Source: Bromus sterilis
Lineage: Eukaryota; Streptophyta; Magnoliopsida; Poales; Poaceae
Direction of reading: 5' to 3'
NCBI GenBank assembly: GCA_950022295.1
Contig: OX465598.1
Location: 170,394,001 to 170,458,000, forward strand
Length of the DNA: 64,000 nucleotides
Under the pieces are notes generated by a model. It was not told where the DNA came from and made no database searches. It saw only the letters and a list, made by a program, of their open reading frames with translations. Shown here piece by piece: positions 24,110 to 37,079 of the stretch (position 1 is the first letter of the stretch; each line of letters starts with the position of its first letter). The position numbers and the translations under genes were made by a program.

Positions 24110-27100
24110 ACTCGCCCGACTCAAAAGAATCTCGTCCCGAGATTCAGAAGTCGTCGGAAGGAAGGAGGGGTACTCGGCACAGAGGCGGTCTTCTCTTTCC
24201 CACGTTGCTTCTTTCTCGGAGTGATGTGACCATTGCACTTTCAGGAACTTGATCTTCTGACGACGAGTGACACGCTCTGCTGAATCAAGAATACGAATAG
24301 GGTACTCTTGATAAGAAAGGTCACCTTGGAGATCAAGCGTTTCATGGTCGACTTCGCGGATAGGGTCCTTGAAGTAACGCCTGAGTTGTGACACATGGAA
24401 TACATCATGTACTCGGGAAAGGTGCGGAGGTAGTTCAAGTTGGTAGGCAACTTCTCCACGTTTAGCGAGAATGCGGAAAGGTCCGATGTAACGTGGGGCC
24501 AACTTGCCTTTGATACCGAATCTTTGGGTTCCCTTCAGAGGAGTAACCCGAAGGTAAGGCTTCTCATCCAGATTGTAGCTTTCTTGCCTATGATGACGAT
24601 CATAGTAGCTTTTCTGACGAGACTGGGCGGCTTTCAATCGATCATGAACAATGCGAACTTGCTCTTCTGCTTCCTTGATCATATCCGGTCCAAAGAATTG
24701 TCTTTCACCGGTTTCTGACCAGTTTAGGGGTGTTCGACATCGTCGTCCATAGAGGAGTTCAAAAGGAGCCATGTTCAGACTAGGTTGAAAACTATTGTTA
24801 TAAGCAAATTCGGCGAATGGAAGAGACTTCTCCCAATTCTTTCCGAATGAGATAACACAAGCTCTGAGCATGTCCTCCAAGATTTGATTAACCCTTTCAA
24901 CTTGACCGCTAGACTGAGGATGGAAAGCTGTGCTAAAGGAGAGATGAGTTCCCATAGTATTCTGAAAGCTTCCCCAGAATCTAGAGGTTAAAAGTCTACC
25001 ACGATCAGAATTGATTACCAAAGGAATACCGTGAAGAGACACAATTCTAGAGACGTACAAGTCCGCCAACTGACTAGCAGTTATAGACTCGCGAACGGGA
25101 AGGAAGTGAGCAACTTTGGAAAGTCGGTCGATGACCACGAAGATGGCATCATTTCCTTTCTGGGTTTTTGGAAATCCGGTGATGAAGTCCATACTGACTT
25201 TCTCCCATTTCCACTCTGGAATAAGCAAAGGTTGAAGTGTGCCAGCAGGTCTTTGGTGTTCTGCTTTAATGCGACAACAAACATCACATTCAGCAACAAA
25301 TCGAGCAATGTCTCTCTTCATCCTGGTCCACCAAAATCTCTGGCGTAGATCTCGGTACATTTTTGTGCTACCGGAATGAATCGAGAGGGGAGTGTCATGG
25401 GCTTCTTTGAGGATGAGTTGCCTTAGATCCCTATTCTTAGGTACTACCAAACGATTTTCAAAGAATACCGTTCCTTTGCTATCTGTGGAGAAACATTTAG
25501 CAACTCCGCTAGCAATGTTGTCCTTGATCCGGCGTACACCTCGTGCACGTCTCTGGGCAACTATGATTTGATCCTCAAGGGTTGGTTTCGCCACCAACTT
25601 GAAAAGAGATCCACGAGGAACAATCTCGAGGTTGAGCTTTCGAAATTCCTCATGAAGAAGTGGTTGATACTGCTGTAACATGAGGTTGTTACAGTACGAC
25701 TTACGACTTAGTGCATCAGCCATGACATTGGCTTTGCCTGGGGTGTAAGAAATTCCTAAGTCATAATCTTTTATCAACTCAATCCAGCGTCTTTGCCTGA
25801 GATTAAGATCTGGCTGGGTGAATATGTATTTGAGGCTTTGGTGATCAGAATAAATCTCACAACGATTACCAAGGAGGTAATGTCGCCAAGTCTTCAGGGC
25901 ATGAACTACGGCAGCGAGTTCAAGATCATGGGTAGGATAGTTCTCTTCATGTGGACGCAACTGGCGTGAAGCATAAGCTACCACATGTCGATCTTGCATA
26001 AGTATGCATCCTAACCCTTGCCGTGAAGCATCACAATAGATCTCGAAATCCCTTTTGGTGTCTGGAGGTGCAAGTACGAGTGCAGAAGTCAATCTTCTTT
26101 TTAGCTCTTGAAAGCTTTCCTCGCACTTGGGAGTCCATTGGAATTTCTTATCTTTCTTGAGGAGTTCAGTTAGAGGCTTTGCAACTTTAGAAAAGTTCTC
26201 GACGAAGCGGCGGAAATAGCTTGCTAAGCCAAGAAAACTCCTAACTTGCTTAACCGATTTAGGTGGAGTCCAGTCAAGGACGGCCTGAACTCTCTCGGGA
26301 TTGACAGCAATGCCTTTCGCAGAAATCACGTGGCCTAAGTAGGTCACTTCTGGTAGCCAAAATTCACACTTGGAGAACTTGGCATAAAGGCGGTGCTCTC
26401 TAAGTTTCATCAATACCAACCTAAGATGTTCTGCGTGCTCTTCTTCGTTCTTCGAGTAGATGAGAATGTCATCAAGATAAACCACAACAAATTTATCTAG
26501 GTACTCCATGAAGATCGAATTCATTAAGCGCGAGAATGTGGCGGGGGCATTGGTTAAACCGAAGGACATGACGGTATACTCGTAAAGACCATAACGAGTA
26601 GTGAAAGCCGTTTTTGGAATGTCCTCGTTTCGGATTTTGATTTGATGATAACCTAATCTCAAATCCATCTTGGAGAAGACAGAGGATCCAGCAAGTTGAT
26701 CATAAAGATCATTGATCATGTGTAGTGGGTACTTGTTCTTTATCGTCGCTAGATTTAGCGGACGATAGTCTACGCACATCCTTTCTGTTCCATCTTTATT
26801 TGTTACGAACAGAACGGGGCAACCCCATGGCGATGAGCTAGGGCGGATGAAGCCTTTTGCCAACGAAGCATCAAGTTCGGTTTTTAGCTCAGCTAACTCA
26901 TGTGGGTCCATTCTATATGGGCGTCTGGAAATTGGGGCTGTGCCTGGTATAAGATCCACTATGAATTCTACACACCTGTCGGGTGGCATGCCTGGCAGCT
27001 CTTCAGGAAAAACATCCGGAAAGTCACGAACCACCGGAACATCTTCAAGGTCTGGAAGGGGAAGCACATTCAAAGTATGCATTTGGATTCTAGAGCTGGG

Positions 27101-28566
27101 TGATGTGTAGTCAATGGTCTGGCCTGAAGGATGGGTGAGTTTAACTGATTTGGCTTTACAATCAAGGAAAGAATTCTGCCTTGATAACCAATCCATGCCT
27201 AGGATGACATCAATGTTCGAAGACTTGAGGGCTATAAGAGACGCAAGGAATACTAAACCCTCAATTGCAATTTGATTGCCATGGCTTACTCTACTAGTTT
27301 GCCATTTGGAACCAGGAGTTTGAATGACCATTGGAGAAAACATTTCTTCAAAGGATACATCATGCCGAAGTGCATAACTCTCCGACATAAATGAATGAGA
27401 AGCTCCTGGATCGAAAAGAACGGAGGTGGGAACATGATTGACTGGGAGTGTGCCAAGGATGACGTCGGAAGCAGCAGTGGTTTCCTCAACTGAGATTAGG
27501 TTCACATATCCACTACTTGTGGCTGAAAGCTTTGCTGGGATTGTTTTGGTGGTGGATTTCTTTGAAGGCTTATGACTAGGTCGACGGGGTTCCACAAACA
27601 CTATAGGGCATTGTCGGAAGTGATGGCCTGTCAGACCACAAGTGAAACACACCCTGCCTGAATTGCTGGGGGTGGGGTTACTTGGTTGCACATCATCATT
27701 CCGGGGATGAACAATGTGTTGAGCTGGATGGCATACATTCGGTGGTGGCCTCTGGAGAAGGTTTTTAGGTATGACACTGGTTGGAATCCAAATTCGGCGT
27801 TTCTGAGGGGCTGAACTTGAAGAAGGAGCAAGCTCAAGAGCATGCTTGCGGGACTCTTCGAACACTTCATTGACATGCTCAGCTCTAAAGGATCTATTGA
27901 CTAAATCCTCAAAGGTGGCAAATTCGATGAGGTTGAGATCATGACGAAGGATGGGGCTAAGTCCCTTGCGGAACCTTGCCTGCTTTCTGGCATCGGTGGT
28001 GATCTCATCTAGGGCAAAACGAGCAAGACGGTTGAACTCTCTCACATACTCATGCATGGACATCTCTCCTTGAGTCAGATTGCAGAACTCTTCCTTCTTG
28101 CGCTCCATCAACTCATCCAGAATGTGGTACCCTCGAAAGGCAACACAGAACTCTTGCCAAGTCACTACGTGACTATCTGGCTGCATTGCAACATAGTTCT
28201 CCCACCACTGAAAAGCAGCACCTTCCAAGAAGTAACCGCGAAAATAACTCGGTCATCGGGAGCAACATGTGCAGTATAAAGCTTACGCTCGATGGAACGG
28301 AGCCAATCATCAGCTTCAAGGGGCTCAGAAGAACATCGGAATACCGGTGGCTTGAGGAGGATGAAATCCTGAATGCTCCCAACCACATTGCGATGACGTG
28401 AGGTATTCTGCTCGATGAGCTCCAGATGGCGTGTTTGATCACGTCGATTCTTCTCAGCTTCCATCATGATTTCCTCCGCAGAAGGCGGTAGTAGAGGTTC
28501 ATCATCATTTCGATTCCGAACACGGTCTCGATTCTGACGAACAGCACTACGAGTTCCACCTGACAT
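24092..28566 (-). pseudogene. Element B gag-pol polyprotein with a single visible frameshift
   Basis: Gag starts at the ATG at 28564-28566 (MSGGTRSAVRQ). About 110 codons later, near 28235-28245, one base is missing and the frame continues as a 1378-codon open frame to a TAG at 24092, inside the LTR. Residues numbered in that frame: Gag body 1-190; CCHC knuckle C194-C207 (CFTCGLTGHHFRQC); aspartic protease FDPGASHSF about 272-280; RT about 420-620 with YLDD at 584-587; RNase H D733, E770, D795; integrase finger H944, H951, C981, C984; integrase triad D1014, D1075, E1111 (spacing 60 and 35, as expected); chromodomain-like segment near 1310-1355 (QWSHHSEKEATWERED). Gag assembles particles, protease matures them, RT/RNase H copies RNA, and integrase with the chromodomain targets chromatin. 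Apart from the frameshift I see no lesion. Confidence 0.93.
24110..24118 (-). other. PPT of element B
   Basis: Minus-strand CGGGCGAGT directly before the LTR start TGTCAG; homologous in position to the PPT of A (ggggcgagt). Confidence 0.7.
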
Positions 28567-29021
28567 CCTGTGTGATAAAAATCAACAATCAGAACAGGTT
28601 GTATGATGGAATCAAAGACAAGAGGACATAACTAGGAGGAAAAGATTGTAATGCAAGGGCAAAGATTCATAGAACCACGGGATAAATCGGGCTGCATAAC
28701 GGCTACACCGGGATGGAAAATGAAACAACCTCGAAGAAATTGGACAGAACTTCTTCAAGGAACTGAACAGAACGATGAGTCTGGACGACCACAACTGTCC
28801 TACGGCTACAAGGAGGCAAACAACGAGATGTTCTAGTAAGACATAGATGAGCCTAGTCCTATCATCCCATAGAAAAGATAAGGGTGACTCAGAACTCAGA
28901 TCGATGAGGGTAAGGAAAAAAAGAAGCCTTACGTTGTTCCCTTATACCCAGAGTAACTATATAACTATAGAATGCTAGACTCGACTTCGACCAAGGGTTG
29001 ACTAGTCCTACAGACAGTCCT
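28567..29021 (-). other. Element B 5' leader
   Basis: Untranslated leader between PBS and gag ATG, homologous to the leader of A. No coding content recognised. Confidence 0.8.
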
Positions 29022-29033
29022 GCTCAGATACCA
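29022..29033 (-). other. PBS of element B (tRNA-iMet type, one mismatch)
   Basis: Minus strand TGGTATCTGAGC versus TGGTATCAGAGC in A and E, four bases from the LTR end at 29038. Confidence 0.85.
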
Positions 29034-29037
29034 AGTC

Positions 29038-32000
29038 TGTCGGGACCCCGAATATGCGTATGTAATTCCAGTCACGATACAATCACATGGAGAGCCGAGA
29101 ACCGTACCCACTTGTCTAAGCAAACAAGGCCAAGCACAAAACGTTCTCGGTAAGCATCGAACGTGAGGGGCATCCCATTCAGGCCGGATGATCAACTGAG
29201 ATGGGTCCTCAACGTCCGCTCACAAGTCTAAATGCATATGGGTGGTGAATCCCATATTCATAGACAAGTCGCCTCAACCATGTTATCGATTGAATCCTAA
29301 CTCTTACATAGACTTACTCCAGCCCGATCACTTAGTCGGGGTCTAGGGCGGGCTCGATCATACCACAAAGTGTGCACGTGACAGAGTCACGAGCAATCGC
29401 ATCGCGATGCCCCAAGCTGCGCACATCTAAGGGTCACGTGGTGTATAAAAGACCGCCAGCCAGATCACAACTAAGGTCTCGAAAACCCATACTAAGACAT
29501 GCATGTTATAAACATACACGCAGCACACATGCCTAGTATGAACAGCAGGTATCATCACATAACTCTACAAAATACTTCTTTATTGACTTACACATAGAGT
29601 ATACAAAGATCACATGTATGTGATCAACATTACATCATACAACGGAAGAAAATTAGGTCTGAGTACAGACAAGTTTAACAAATGGCTTAGAGAAGCTTTG
29701 TAAACAAACATGCCCTTCCACGAGGGACCAGACTACTGTCTGGGACTATGCTAACTTAGTCAACGTCGAGCTTCAGGTCGGTGACTCCATCGGGGTCCGG
29801 TTTCTCATCTAAAACATAGAATAAGCAAACGTGAGTACAAAGTCGTACTCAGCAAGACTTACATCAGATCTATACTACTCATGCTCAAGTATAAAGGTAA
29901 AGGAGGTGGGGTTCAACATGCAGAAGTGCCAGCTTTGACTTGGCTAGTCCTGAAATACGAGTACCAGACTTGAGGTAAGAAGCGTACACGAGTCCACTAC
30001 CAAGTCTCCAACCAAATACACCACTATGGTTACTTCCTCGACTTCCCCACGAGGAGCACACCATAGCACTCACGCTTATCTTGCGAGTTTTATAAGTATC
30101 CATTCAAGTTGTCTAATAATCAGGTACAGGTTCCAAGTAGTCCTTAACCGCGGATGCGGCTATTCGAATAGTTTTGTTAACCTTGCAAGGGTGTAAACTA
30201 CACACACATGACCATCAGTTACCGCCAGGTCTCGCCACCGTTCAAGAGGTGACAGCGAGGATGTTCACCACGACACTTCGCTCACAACCGGTCTATTCCA
30301 GGAGTCGACTATCTGAGTTTGTCACCGCTCGAGAGTCCGGCCGGATCAACGAAACGGACCCAGACAATCTAGGCAACCGAGACGCCACCTCTGACAGATG
30401 GTTTCACTGTCTCACAGATCCACCCACATATCTAGGATGATGCAACATTTCCACTCACTCTTTTTCTATGCATATGTCAAATGGAAGGCCCGAACTAATG
30501 TGACTCCTGGACGTCAACACGGATCAAGGTACTAGGCCGAGAGGGGTCAGTGAGCCCAATGTGTGGTTGTACTCTTTGTCTTGGATTACCATACAAGAAC
30601 TCGGTGCTTAAGGAGGTGTTCAACGAGACAACCCACTGTGTACTCCTACACAACCTCTCATCGTTCACCTTGTATTAGGGTGGATTCACCAACACAGTTT
30701 CACTTTCATCAACACCATGCTCACTATCATCCCGACTCACATCAAAAGCAACCTCATTGTACCACTAAGCATGCAATGAGCATTAACAGTTGCAGGGGCC
30801 ACATGCTCATCATTCAACTCCTAAATCTGCTAGGATTGTGGTTTGCTTAATACGGTGACAAGATGATAGGTCATGCATCGGATATGGGTTCAACTATGCG
30901 GTAGAATCGATACAAAGTGATCTCCTAAACATGCATAAGCGATACTGAGAGGGAATTGGGATTTTATAGACATGCTCAATGGGGTTTTCTTCCCTTTCTG
31001 ACGATACACAGGGTTTATCGAACTTCTTCTCCTTCGGGGGTGATCACCGTCTCGGAAAAGCTGGTATCGGAAACAATCATCACCAAGGTGGGGACAACTT
31101 CGGAAGTAAAATGCACAAGCACATGATATTGTTGTGACATGAATTAAAGGGTACTTATTTGTGGCAAATTCAATTTAATTGAAGTATATTGCATTTGGAA
31201 TGCAAATTCAAACTTCAAATTTTTATTCAAATTAAGTCATATGCACATTTGCTACTGTTGCCCCATTTTAAAATGGTCAAACATAATTTTTTTTTGCATA
31301 TTCTTAATCCTTGCATTTTTCTGATAATTTTTCATATATTATTTGTTTAATTTGGAGTTAAAATGAATTTTCTATGAATTATTGAAGTTTTGGGTATTTT
31401 CTGGAATTTCTGTAATTTCTCTGGAATTGTTTTATTTCTGGAAAATCTTTTATTGCGTCAGCACTGCATCAGCATGGCGTCAGCAGGGGGGCTGACCAGT
31501 GGGGCCATGCTGTTAGTGGCTCTGGGGTTAAACCCGGGGTTTAATTTAAATTGTGCTTAAATTAGAGGGGGCTGGGGCCCACTGTCAGTGTGTTTAGGGG
31601 GGGGTGTTAAGGGGGGATTAACCCTTAACTAAACCGCCCACCGGCGGCTAACCGGCGGCGGCCACTGTGCACGGCAGAGACACGCCGGGGTGGCCCTCCG
31701 GCCACGATTTGGTACGAGGGAAGCACGGGGAGATGCCCCTTGCTCGCCCGCATCAAGCCATGGGCTCGGGGAAGGCCGGGAGTAGCCGGAGCTTCGCCGG
31801 CGACGAGCTCCGTGGAGGCGTGCTCACGGACGTGATGCAAAAGGGTGACTGGGGCACGGATTCAAGATGGGAAAGAGGGGAAAAGAAGCGGAGCTCACCG
31901 CAAATGCGATGGTGACCTTGGGGTCGAAGGTGAGGGACTAACGGCTGCGAATTTTCCGGCGAGTCCTCGCGGGTCCGGCGGCGTGTCGAGGTTGATTCCG

Positions 32001-32848
32001 GCGGCTCGGGAACGAGGAGGCCTCCAATGCGCTGCTCAGTGAGGGAGTCGACGACGGGGAAGACGTGGGACACGTCGGCGCGGCTCCTCAACGGCGATGG
32101 CCACGCCGGACCACGATGGTGCTCTGCGGTGGCGCTCGGGTCTTCTCTGGCGGCGAGGAAATCAACGAGTGGAGAGCGAGAGAGAGAGAGCAACGAGTGA
32201 GGGGATGGAGGAAGGAGCTTCTGGGCGCTGTCCTGGTGAGGAGAAGGAGCCCCGGGGAGTAGCTGCGTGGCCTTGGCGGCCACGGCGGCCATGGCATGCC
32301 GGGCACGCAGCTGCCTGGCTGCCTGGAGAAGAAGACAAGGGCGCCGGGGGTAGGCCTCGGCCGGCTGGGGGCTTTAGTTGGGCCAGAATGGCAAGGGGGG
32401 TCTTTTCCTGTTTTTGTTTCTGTTTTTCCTTTTCTGCCTTTTGTTTTGCTCTGGTAAAAATACCAAAACATTTTATATAAATGCCCAACTAATTTTATAA
32501 ATACTAGGTGACCAGTAGCTAGTCACTTTTAGGAGTTGGACATTTTTGAAATTCAATATATTTTTAATTTCAATTCAAATAGGGTCAAATTTAATTTCCA
32601 GGGCACCTTTTGAATTTTTGAATATTCCATGGGCATAGGAATGAACCCAAACCACTTTTAAAATGATCAACATCATTTATAGGAATTTTCCAAATATTCA
32701 AATGATTTTTGTAAAAAGAGTTTTATCTGGCCATTTGAAATAATTTCTCAGGGCTTTTCTTTTCCCCAATTTTGAATTTCTTTTGAATTTTTGCATGATG
32801 CAAAGGGGCACTCAAACCCTAGCACTTACCCTAGTTGGGGTTCTGACA
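29038..32848 (-). repeat. Element B 5' LTR (right copy)
   Basis: 3811 bp, colinear with 20307-24109. It contains ccgcggatgcgg + ctattcgaatag (30148-30171) and the hairpin gagtac..gtactc (29833-29850). As the upstream LTR on the minus strand it would hold the active promoter; no unambiguous TATA box was chosen. Confidence 0.94.
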
Positions 32849-35800
32849 AGATTCACCGAGACGTCGCCGGACCCGCAAATCGCCGTCGTCAAATTCCTCA
32901 CCGTCACAGCCTCTCCGGCCTCGCCGTCTTCGCCATAAGATTCCTGGTGAGCTTCTGGTTGCTCTCCAACTCTTTCCAGCCTCTAGTTTGCACCGTAGCC
33001 ATTTCCCCCTTTCAACAGGAACACGGCCGCTGCCATGAACGCCCACGAGGTAGCCCCAGTGCCCCTCCATTCCATCCAAGGTGCGCACCGTGTTTCTGGT
33101 GCTTCCAGGAGTCTTCTAGGCTAGCTCATGCCCAAGTAAACCCCTACTTCGCCGACTTCTTCTATCCCGAGCCACGGCCGCCGCTAGGGCTCGTCGCCGG
33201 CGTGTCTCCGGTGATCCCCAGGCCCCCTGCTCGACTCCCCTCAAACCGCGGTGACCTGGTGAGTGTTTTGGTGCAAGCAGCGCATCAAATGGAGGCCAGA
33301 AACGCCGGGAACGTCAACGTCGCCGTGCTGGATGGTCGCCGGCGACTTGCCGTTGGTGAGACCCACGTGGCCGGCGTGATTAGCCCCTAACCCAACCACT
33401 AGTGCCACTGACAGGTGGGCCCCCAGGCCTTAACCCCTCTGTTTAGGTTTAAGTTAACAAAAAATGTTTTAGTTAATTAAACAAGAAACTAACATGTGGG
33501 CCCTAGGCCCTAATTAACCTCTGGTTTAGTTTAAATTTAATTAAAACGTTTTAATTAACACAGTGACACTTACAGGCGGGACCCTTTGGTCAGAGGCCCC
33601 CTGACGCCAACATGAGGTCATGCTTGCGCAATAAACTGAGTTTCTATTTAAAGAATATTCAGAAATTCCGGAAAGTGCTTTAAACTTTGGAAATTCATAA
33701 CTAATTCATTTTAAATCCAAATTAAACATATAATATATGTAAAATCATCAGAAAAATGCAAGGATTCTGAATAGGCAATCTTTTTTCATGTTTGACCAAT
33801 TAAAATTGGGTGAATAGTGGCAACATTGCATATGCATTCTTTTGAAATTCAAATTGGAGTTGGAATTTGCAATTCGTTTGCAATATACTCCTTTTAAATG
33901 GAATAACTCACACATTAGTGACACATACATCAAGTTTCAACCTTCAACTCATGTGTTTGAGCATTGTCTTATTATTGTTTCGATGTTTGTGTTGTTTGTC
34001 GAATAGAGGTGGAGCCGGAACCCGAGATCACCCCATTCGTTGAAGACCCCGATAATGAACCTCGTCAGAAAGGCAAGCAAACCCCCATTCATCATGTCGA
34101 TAAAATCCCACTTCCCTCTCAGTCTCGCTTATGCATTGTTTAGGATGATTACCATGCTACGTTTCTACCGCATAGATGAACCCATTTGCATGACCTATCA
34201 TTTGTCACAGTAGTAAGAAAACCACAACCTTAGCAGATGTAGGAGTTGATTGATATCATGTGGCCCCCGTAACTGTTACTGCTTATTGCATGCTTAGAGT
34301 GATACAATGTTGATAATGTTATGTGATTCGGGATGGTAGTGATCATGTTGATGATGGTGGAAATGTGTTGGTGAATCTACCGTAATACAAGGTGAACGAT
34401 GAGAGGCTGTGTAGGAGTACACAGTGGGTTGTCTCGTTGAACACCGCCCTAAGCCCGAGTTCTTGTGTGGATATACAAGACGAAGAGTACTACCACATGG
34501 TGGGCACATGGACCCCCGCTCAACCTACTAACTCACCCCTTCTCAGTTCAATGAGTCGCAGTAGTTCGGAGTTCTGGTAGGTTTGTAGCCTGGCTGCAAG
34601 GTGAGAGAACGGCTCAACCGAGACCGGCTTATGCACCACGCACACATCTTCTGGGACCACTTCGGTAAACCGGCCGGGTTACGAATGTGGAAACCATCCC
34701 AGATAGGCGTCTTCATTGAACTTGAGTTGGCTGTGAGGTAAAAGTTGTGGAGATTATCCTCGCCGACACCCTCTTGAAGGGTGACGAGATCCCGGCGGTA
34801 ACCGATAGTTTCATGTGTGTAGCAGTACACTCTGCAGGGTTAATAAACTATTCGAATAGCCGAGTCCGCGGTAAGGGAATACTTGGAAAGTTGTGCATGA
34901 TTATTAGACAACTTGAACAGGATACTTATAAAACTTGCCAAGATAAGCGTGAGTGCTATGGCGTGCTTTCACGTGGGGAGTCGAGGAAGGCACCATAGTG
35001 GTGTAATTGGTTGGAGACATGTAGTTGACTCGTGTACGTTTCTTACCTCAAGTCTGGTACTCGTAGTTCAGGAATAGCCAAGTCAAAGATGGCACTTCTG
35101 CATTCGAACCCCACCTACCTTTACCTTGATACATGTGCATGAGTATTATAGCTCCTACGTAAGTCCTGCTGAGTACGACTTTGTACTCATGTTTGCTTAT
35201 TCTATGTTTTAGATGAACCCACCGACCCCGATGGTGGATTCTTCCTGGAGCTCGACGACTGATCAAGCTAGTGTAGTCCCAGTCATACGACTGGTCCCTC
35301 GTGGAAGGGCTTGTTTATAAATAAGGCTTCTCTAAGCCATTTGTTAAACTTGTCTGTACTCAGACCTACTTTGCTTCTGCATGTTTGTTGTAATGTTGGA
35401 TCACTGTCTCATCATCTCTGTGTGCACTCTGTAACAGTTATCAATAAAGATGAAAAATTTGTAGAGAATTGCAATGATACCTGCTGTTCATACTAGACAT
35501 GTGTGTTGCGTGTATGATTATATTAGGCATGTCTTAGTATGGGTTTTAGAGACCTTAGTTGTGATCTGGCTGGCGGTCTTTTATACACCAAGTGGCCCTT
35601 AGATGTGCGCAGCTTGGGGCATCGCGATGCGATTGCTGGTGGCTCCGTGACGTGCACACTTTGTTGTATGATCGAGCCCCTCCTAGACCCCGACTAAGTG
35701 ATTGAGCTGGAGTAAGTCTATATAAGGGTTATAATCCAATCGATAGTATGGTTGAGGCGACTTGTCTAGGAGTACTGGAGTTCACCACCCATATCATTTA

Positions 35801-35991
35801 GACTTGTGTGCGGACGATGAGGACCCATCTCAGTTGATCATCCGGCCTAGATGGGATGCCCCTCACGTTCAATACTTTCCGAGAACGTTGTGTGCTTGGC
35901 CTTGTGTGCTTAGACAAGTGGGTACGGTTCTCGGCTCTCCATATGATTGTGTTGTAGCGAGTCTAGCATACGCTAACCCCGGGTCCCGACA
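32849..35991 (+). repeat. Element A 3' LTR, right part
   Basis: Resumes A's LTR after B with the second agatt copy (32849-32853), colinear with 7876-8910 and 13832-15925. The region around 33885-33905 is the uninterrupted version of the site where E sits in the 5' LTR. Palindrome ctattcgaatag + ccgagtccgcgg at 34848-34871; hairpin at 35171-35188. Ends cccgaca at 35991. Confidence 0.92.
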
Positions 35992-36996
35992 GGGACCATC
36001 AAGCACACCATGAACATAATTTCTCGGTGAGGGGTTAGAGTACTGGTAGGTAAAAGAAATTTTGTCGTTATTATCATGATGAAGATAAACATTTCTATCT
36101 ACTCGATAGTATTCCTTCTGGGGAACATTTGATGCAGGCACTAGAGGTTCATTTCTATCCTCGAGAGAATAGTAGTGTCTCGGTGCTACCGTAGATTTTC
36201 CCTACATGGAAATGTTAGGGGGCAGTTTTTCTATGAGAGATTTGCGAACCCAAATCCGTCGCTTATAGAAACCATTCTTCGAAGGAGTACCGACGAATTC
36301 AGCGGACACTTTTCTTTCCTGATCTTTAATAATCTTGTAGTCAGAATCAAGTGATTCATCAACAATAGCCTTATCAAACTTGACTTTGAAACTTGAAAGG
36401 TTAGCAATATCAATGGGCTTTTCTTTCGCAAGAACCCAAATTTTTTTAGGATACTTCTTGGGCTCCCAGTAGGTGCCATCTGGGTTGAGTTTCCTCTCGA
36501 AACCAACACCTTCCTTTCGAGGATTCTTATTCAGAAGAGCCTTCTTTAGGATATCACATAGGTACTGGTGTCCCTGAACACTTTTGAACATGCGTGTATC
36601 AAATAAATCTTTCAACCTGAGGAGTTCCTCGGTAACAGTAGAATTTTCCTCGACCAAGGGGTTAGCATCATCAATGACAACAGGTTCCTTTCCTTTCGAT
36701 TGCTTAGAAATAGACTCAGTTTTACTTCGATCCAAACAAGTTAAGCAAGGTAAAGTAGATTCATTTTTATTTTCTGAGCCCTGTTGAGCAATGAGAGTGA
36801 GATTGACATTTTCCAACTCTTCATGAGCCTCTCTTGGTTTCTCGAGACCCATTTTCCTTTGAAGGAATTCGTAGGTTAGCTTCTCGTATTCCACTGAGAG
36901 AAGATCATGCCGAGAGGAAAGTTCATCATACTTTTCCTTCAGAACAGCAAGCTCATTCGTCAAAGTTTGACCTTTCTCAATCTCATTGATCCACAA
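35992..36996 (-). pseudogene. Sirevirus Gag C-terminal coiled-coil region and linker to protease
   Basis: Open from 36996 to a stop at 36202. Residues 1-90 are strongly charged and heptad-like (LAVLKEKYDELSSRHDLLS), a likely coiled coil. Then come KGKEPVVIDD and CDILKKALLNKNPRKEGVGF, a segment typical of Sirevirus Gag-like C-termini. Downstream of the stop, aromatic-rich linker sequence (NVYLHHDN, HGVLDGP) runs to the element A junction and continues at 7007. It is in a different frame from the Gag piece at 37080-38207. No catalytic motif is present here. Confidence 0.78.
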
Positions 36997-37079
36997 AGTC
37001 TCAGATTTTTGAATAGTTTCACTCAGAGAATCTAGTTCATCTTGTTGGATAGAAGCAATTTTAGCAAGTTTGGCATAGA

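Larger units (their letters stand above)
20307..32848 (-). mobile_element. Element B: near-complete Tekay/Del-like gypsy retrotransposon (12.5 kb)
   Basis: Minus-strand element with two colinear LTRs (20307-24109 and 29038-32848), PBS, PPT and an almost continuous gag-pol. The TSD agatt flanks it (20302-20306, 32849-32853). The LTRs are very similar by eye, with scattered substitutions and a few small indels, so B is a fairly recent arrival, younger than A in whose 3' LTR it sits. The shared leader, pol and 3' half of the LTR show that A and B are close relatives. The chromodomain-like tail puts it among the chromoviruses (Tekay/Del branch). I did not assign a named cereal family. Confidence 0.95.
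7008..35991 (+). mobile_element. Element A: Tekay/Del-like Ty3/gypsy retrotransposon carrying nested E and B
   Basis: Full footprint of a plus-strand gypsy element: 5' LTR 7008-15925 (interrupted by E), internal 15926-19470, 3' LTR 19471-35991 (interrupted by B). The TSD gggac is at 7003-7007 and 35992-35996. After subtraction of E and B both LTRs are about 4.0 kb. The first base pair of the 5' LTR is AG instead of TG, and its last is TA instead of CA, while the 3' LTR keeps TG..CA; these are point-mutation decay. Gag and protease are deleted and pol has several stops, so A is dead. Its internal region and much of its LTR match element B closely, so the two are subfamilies of one family. Confidence 0.93.
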
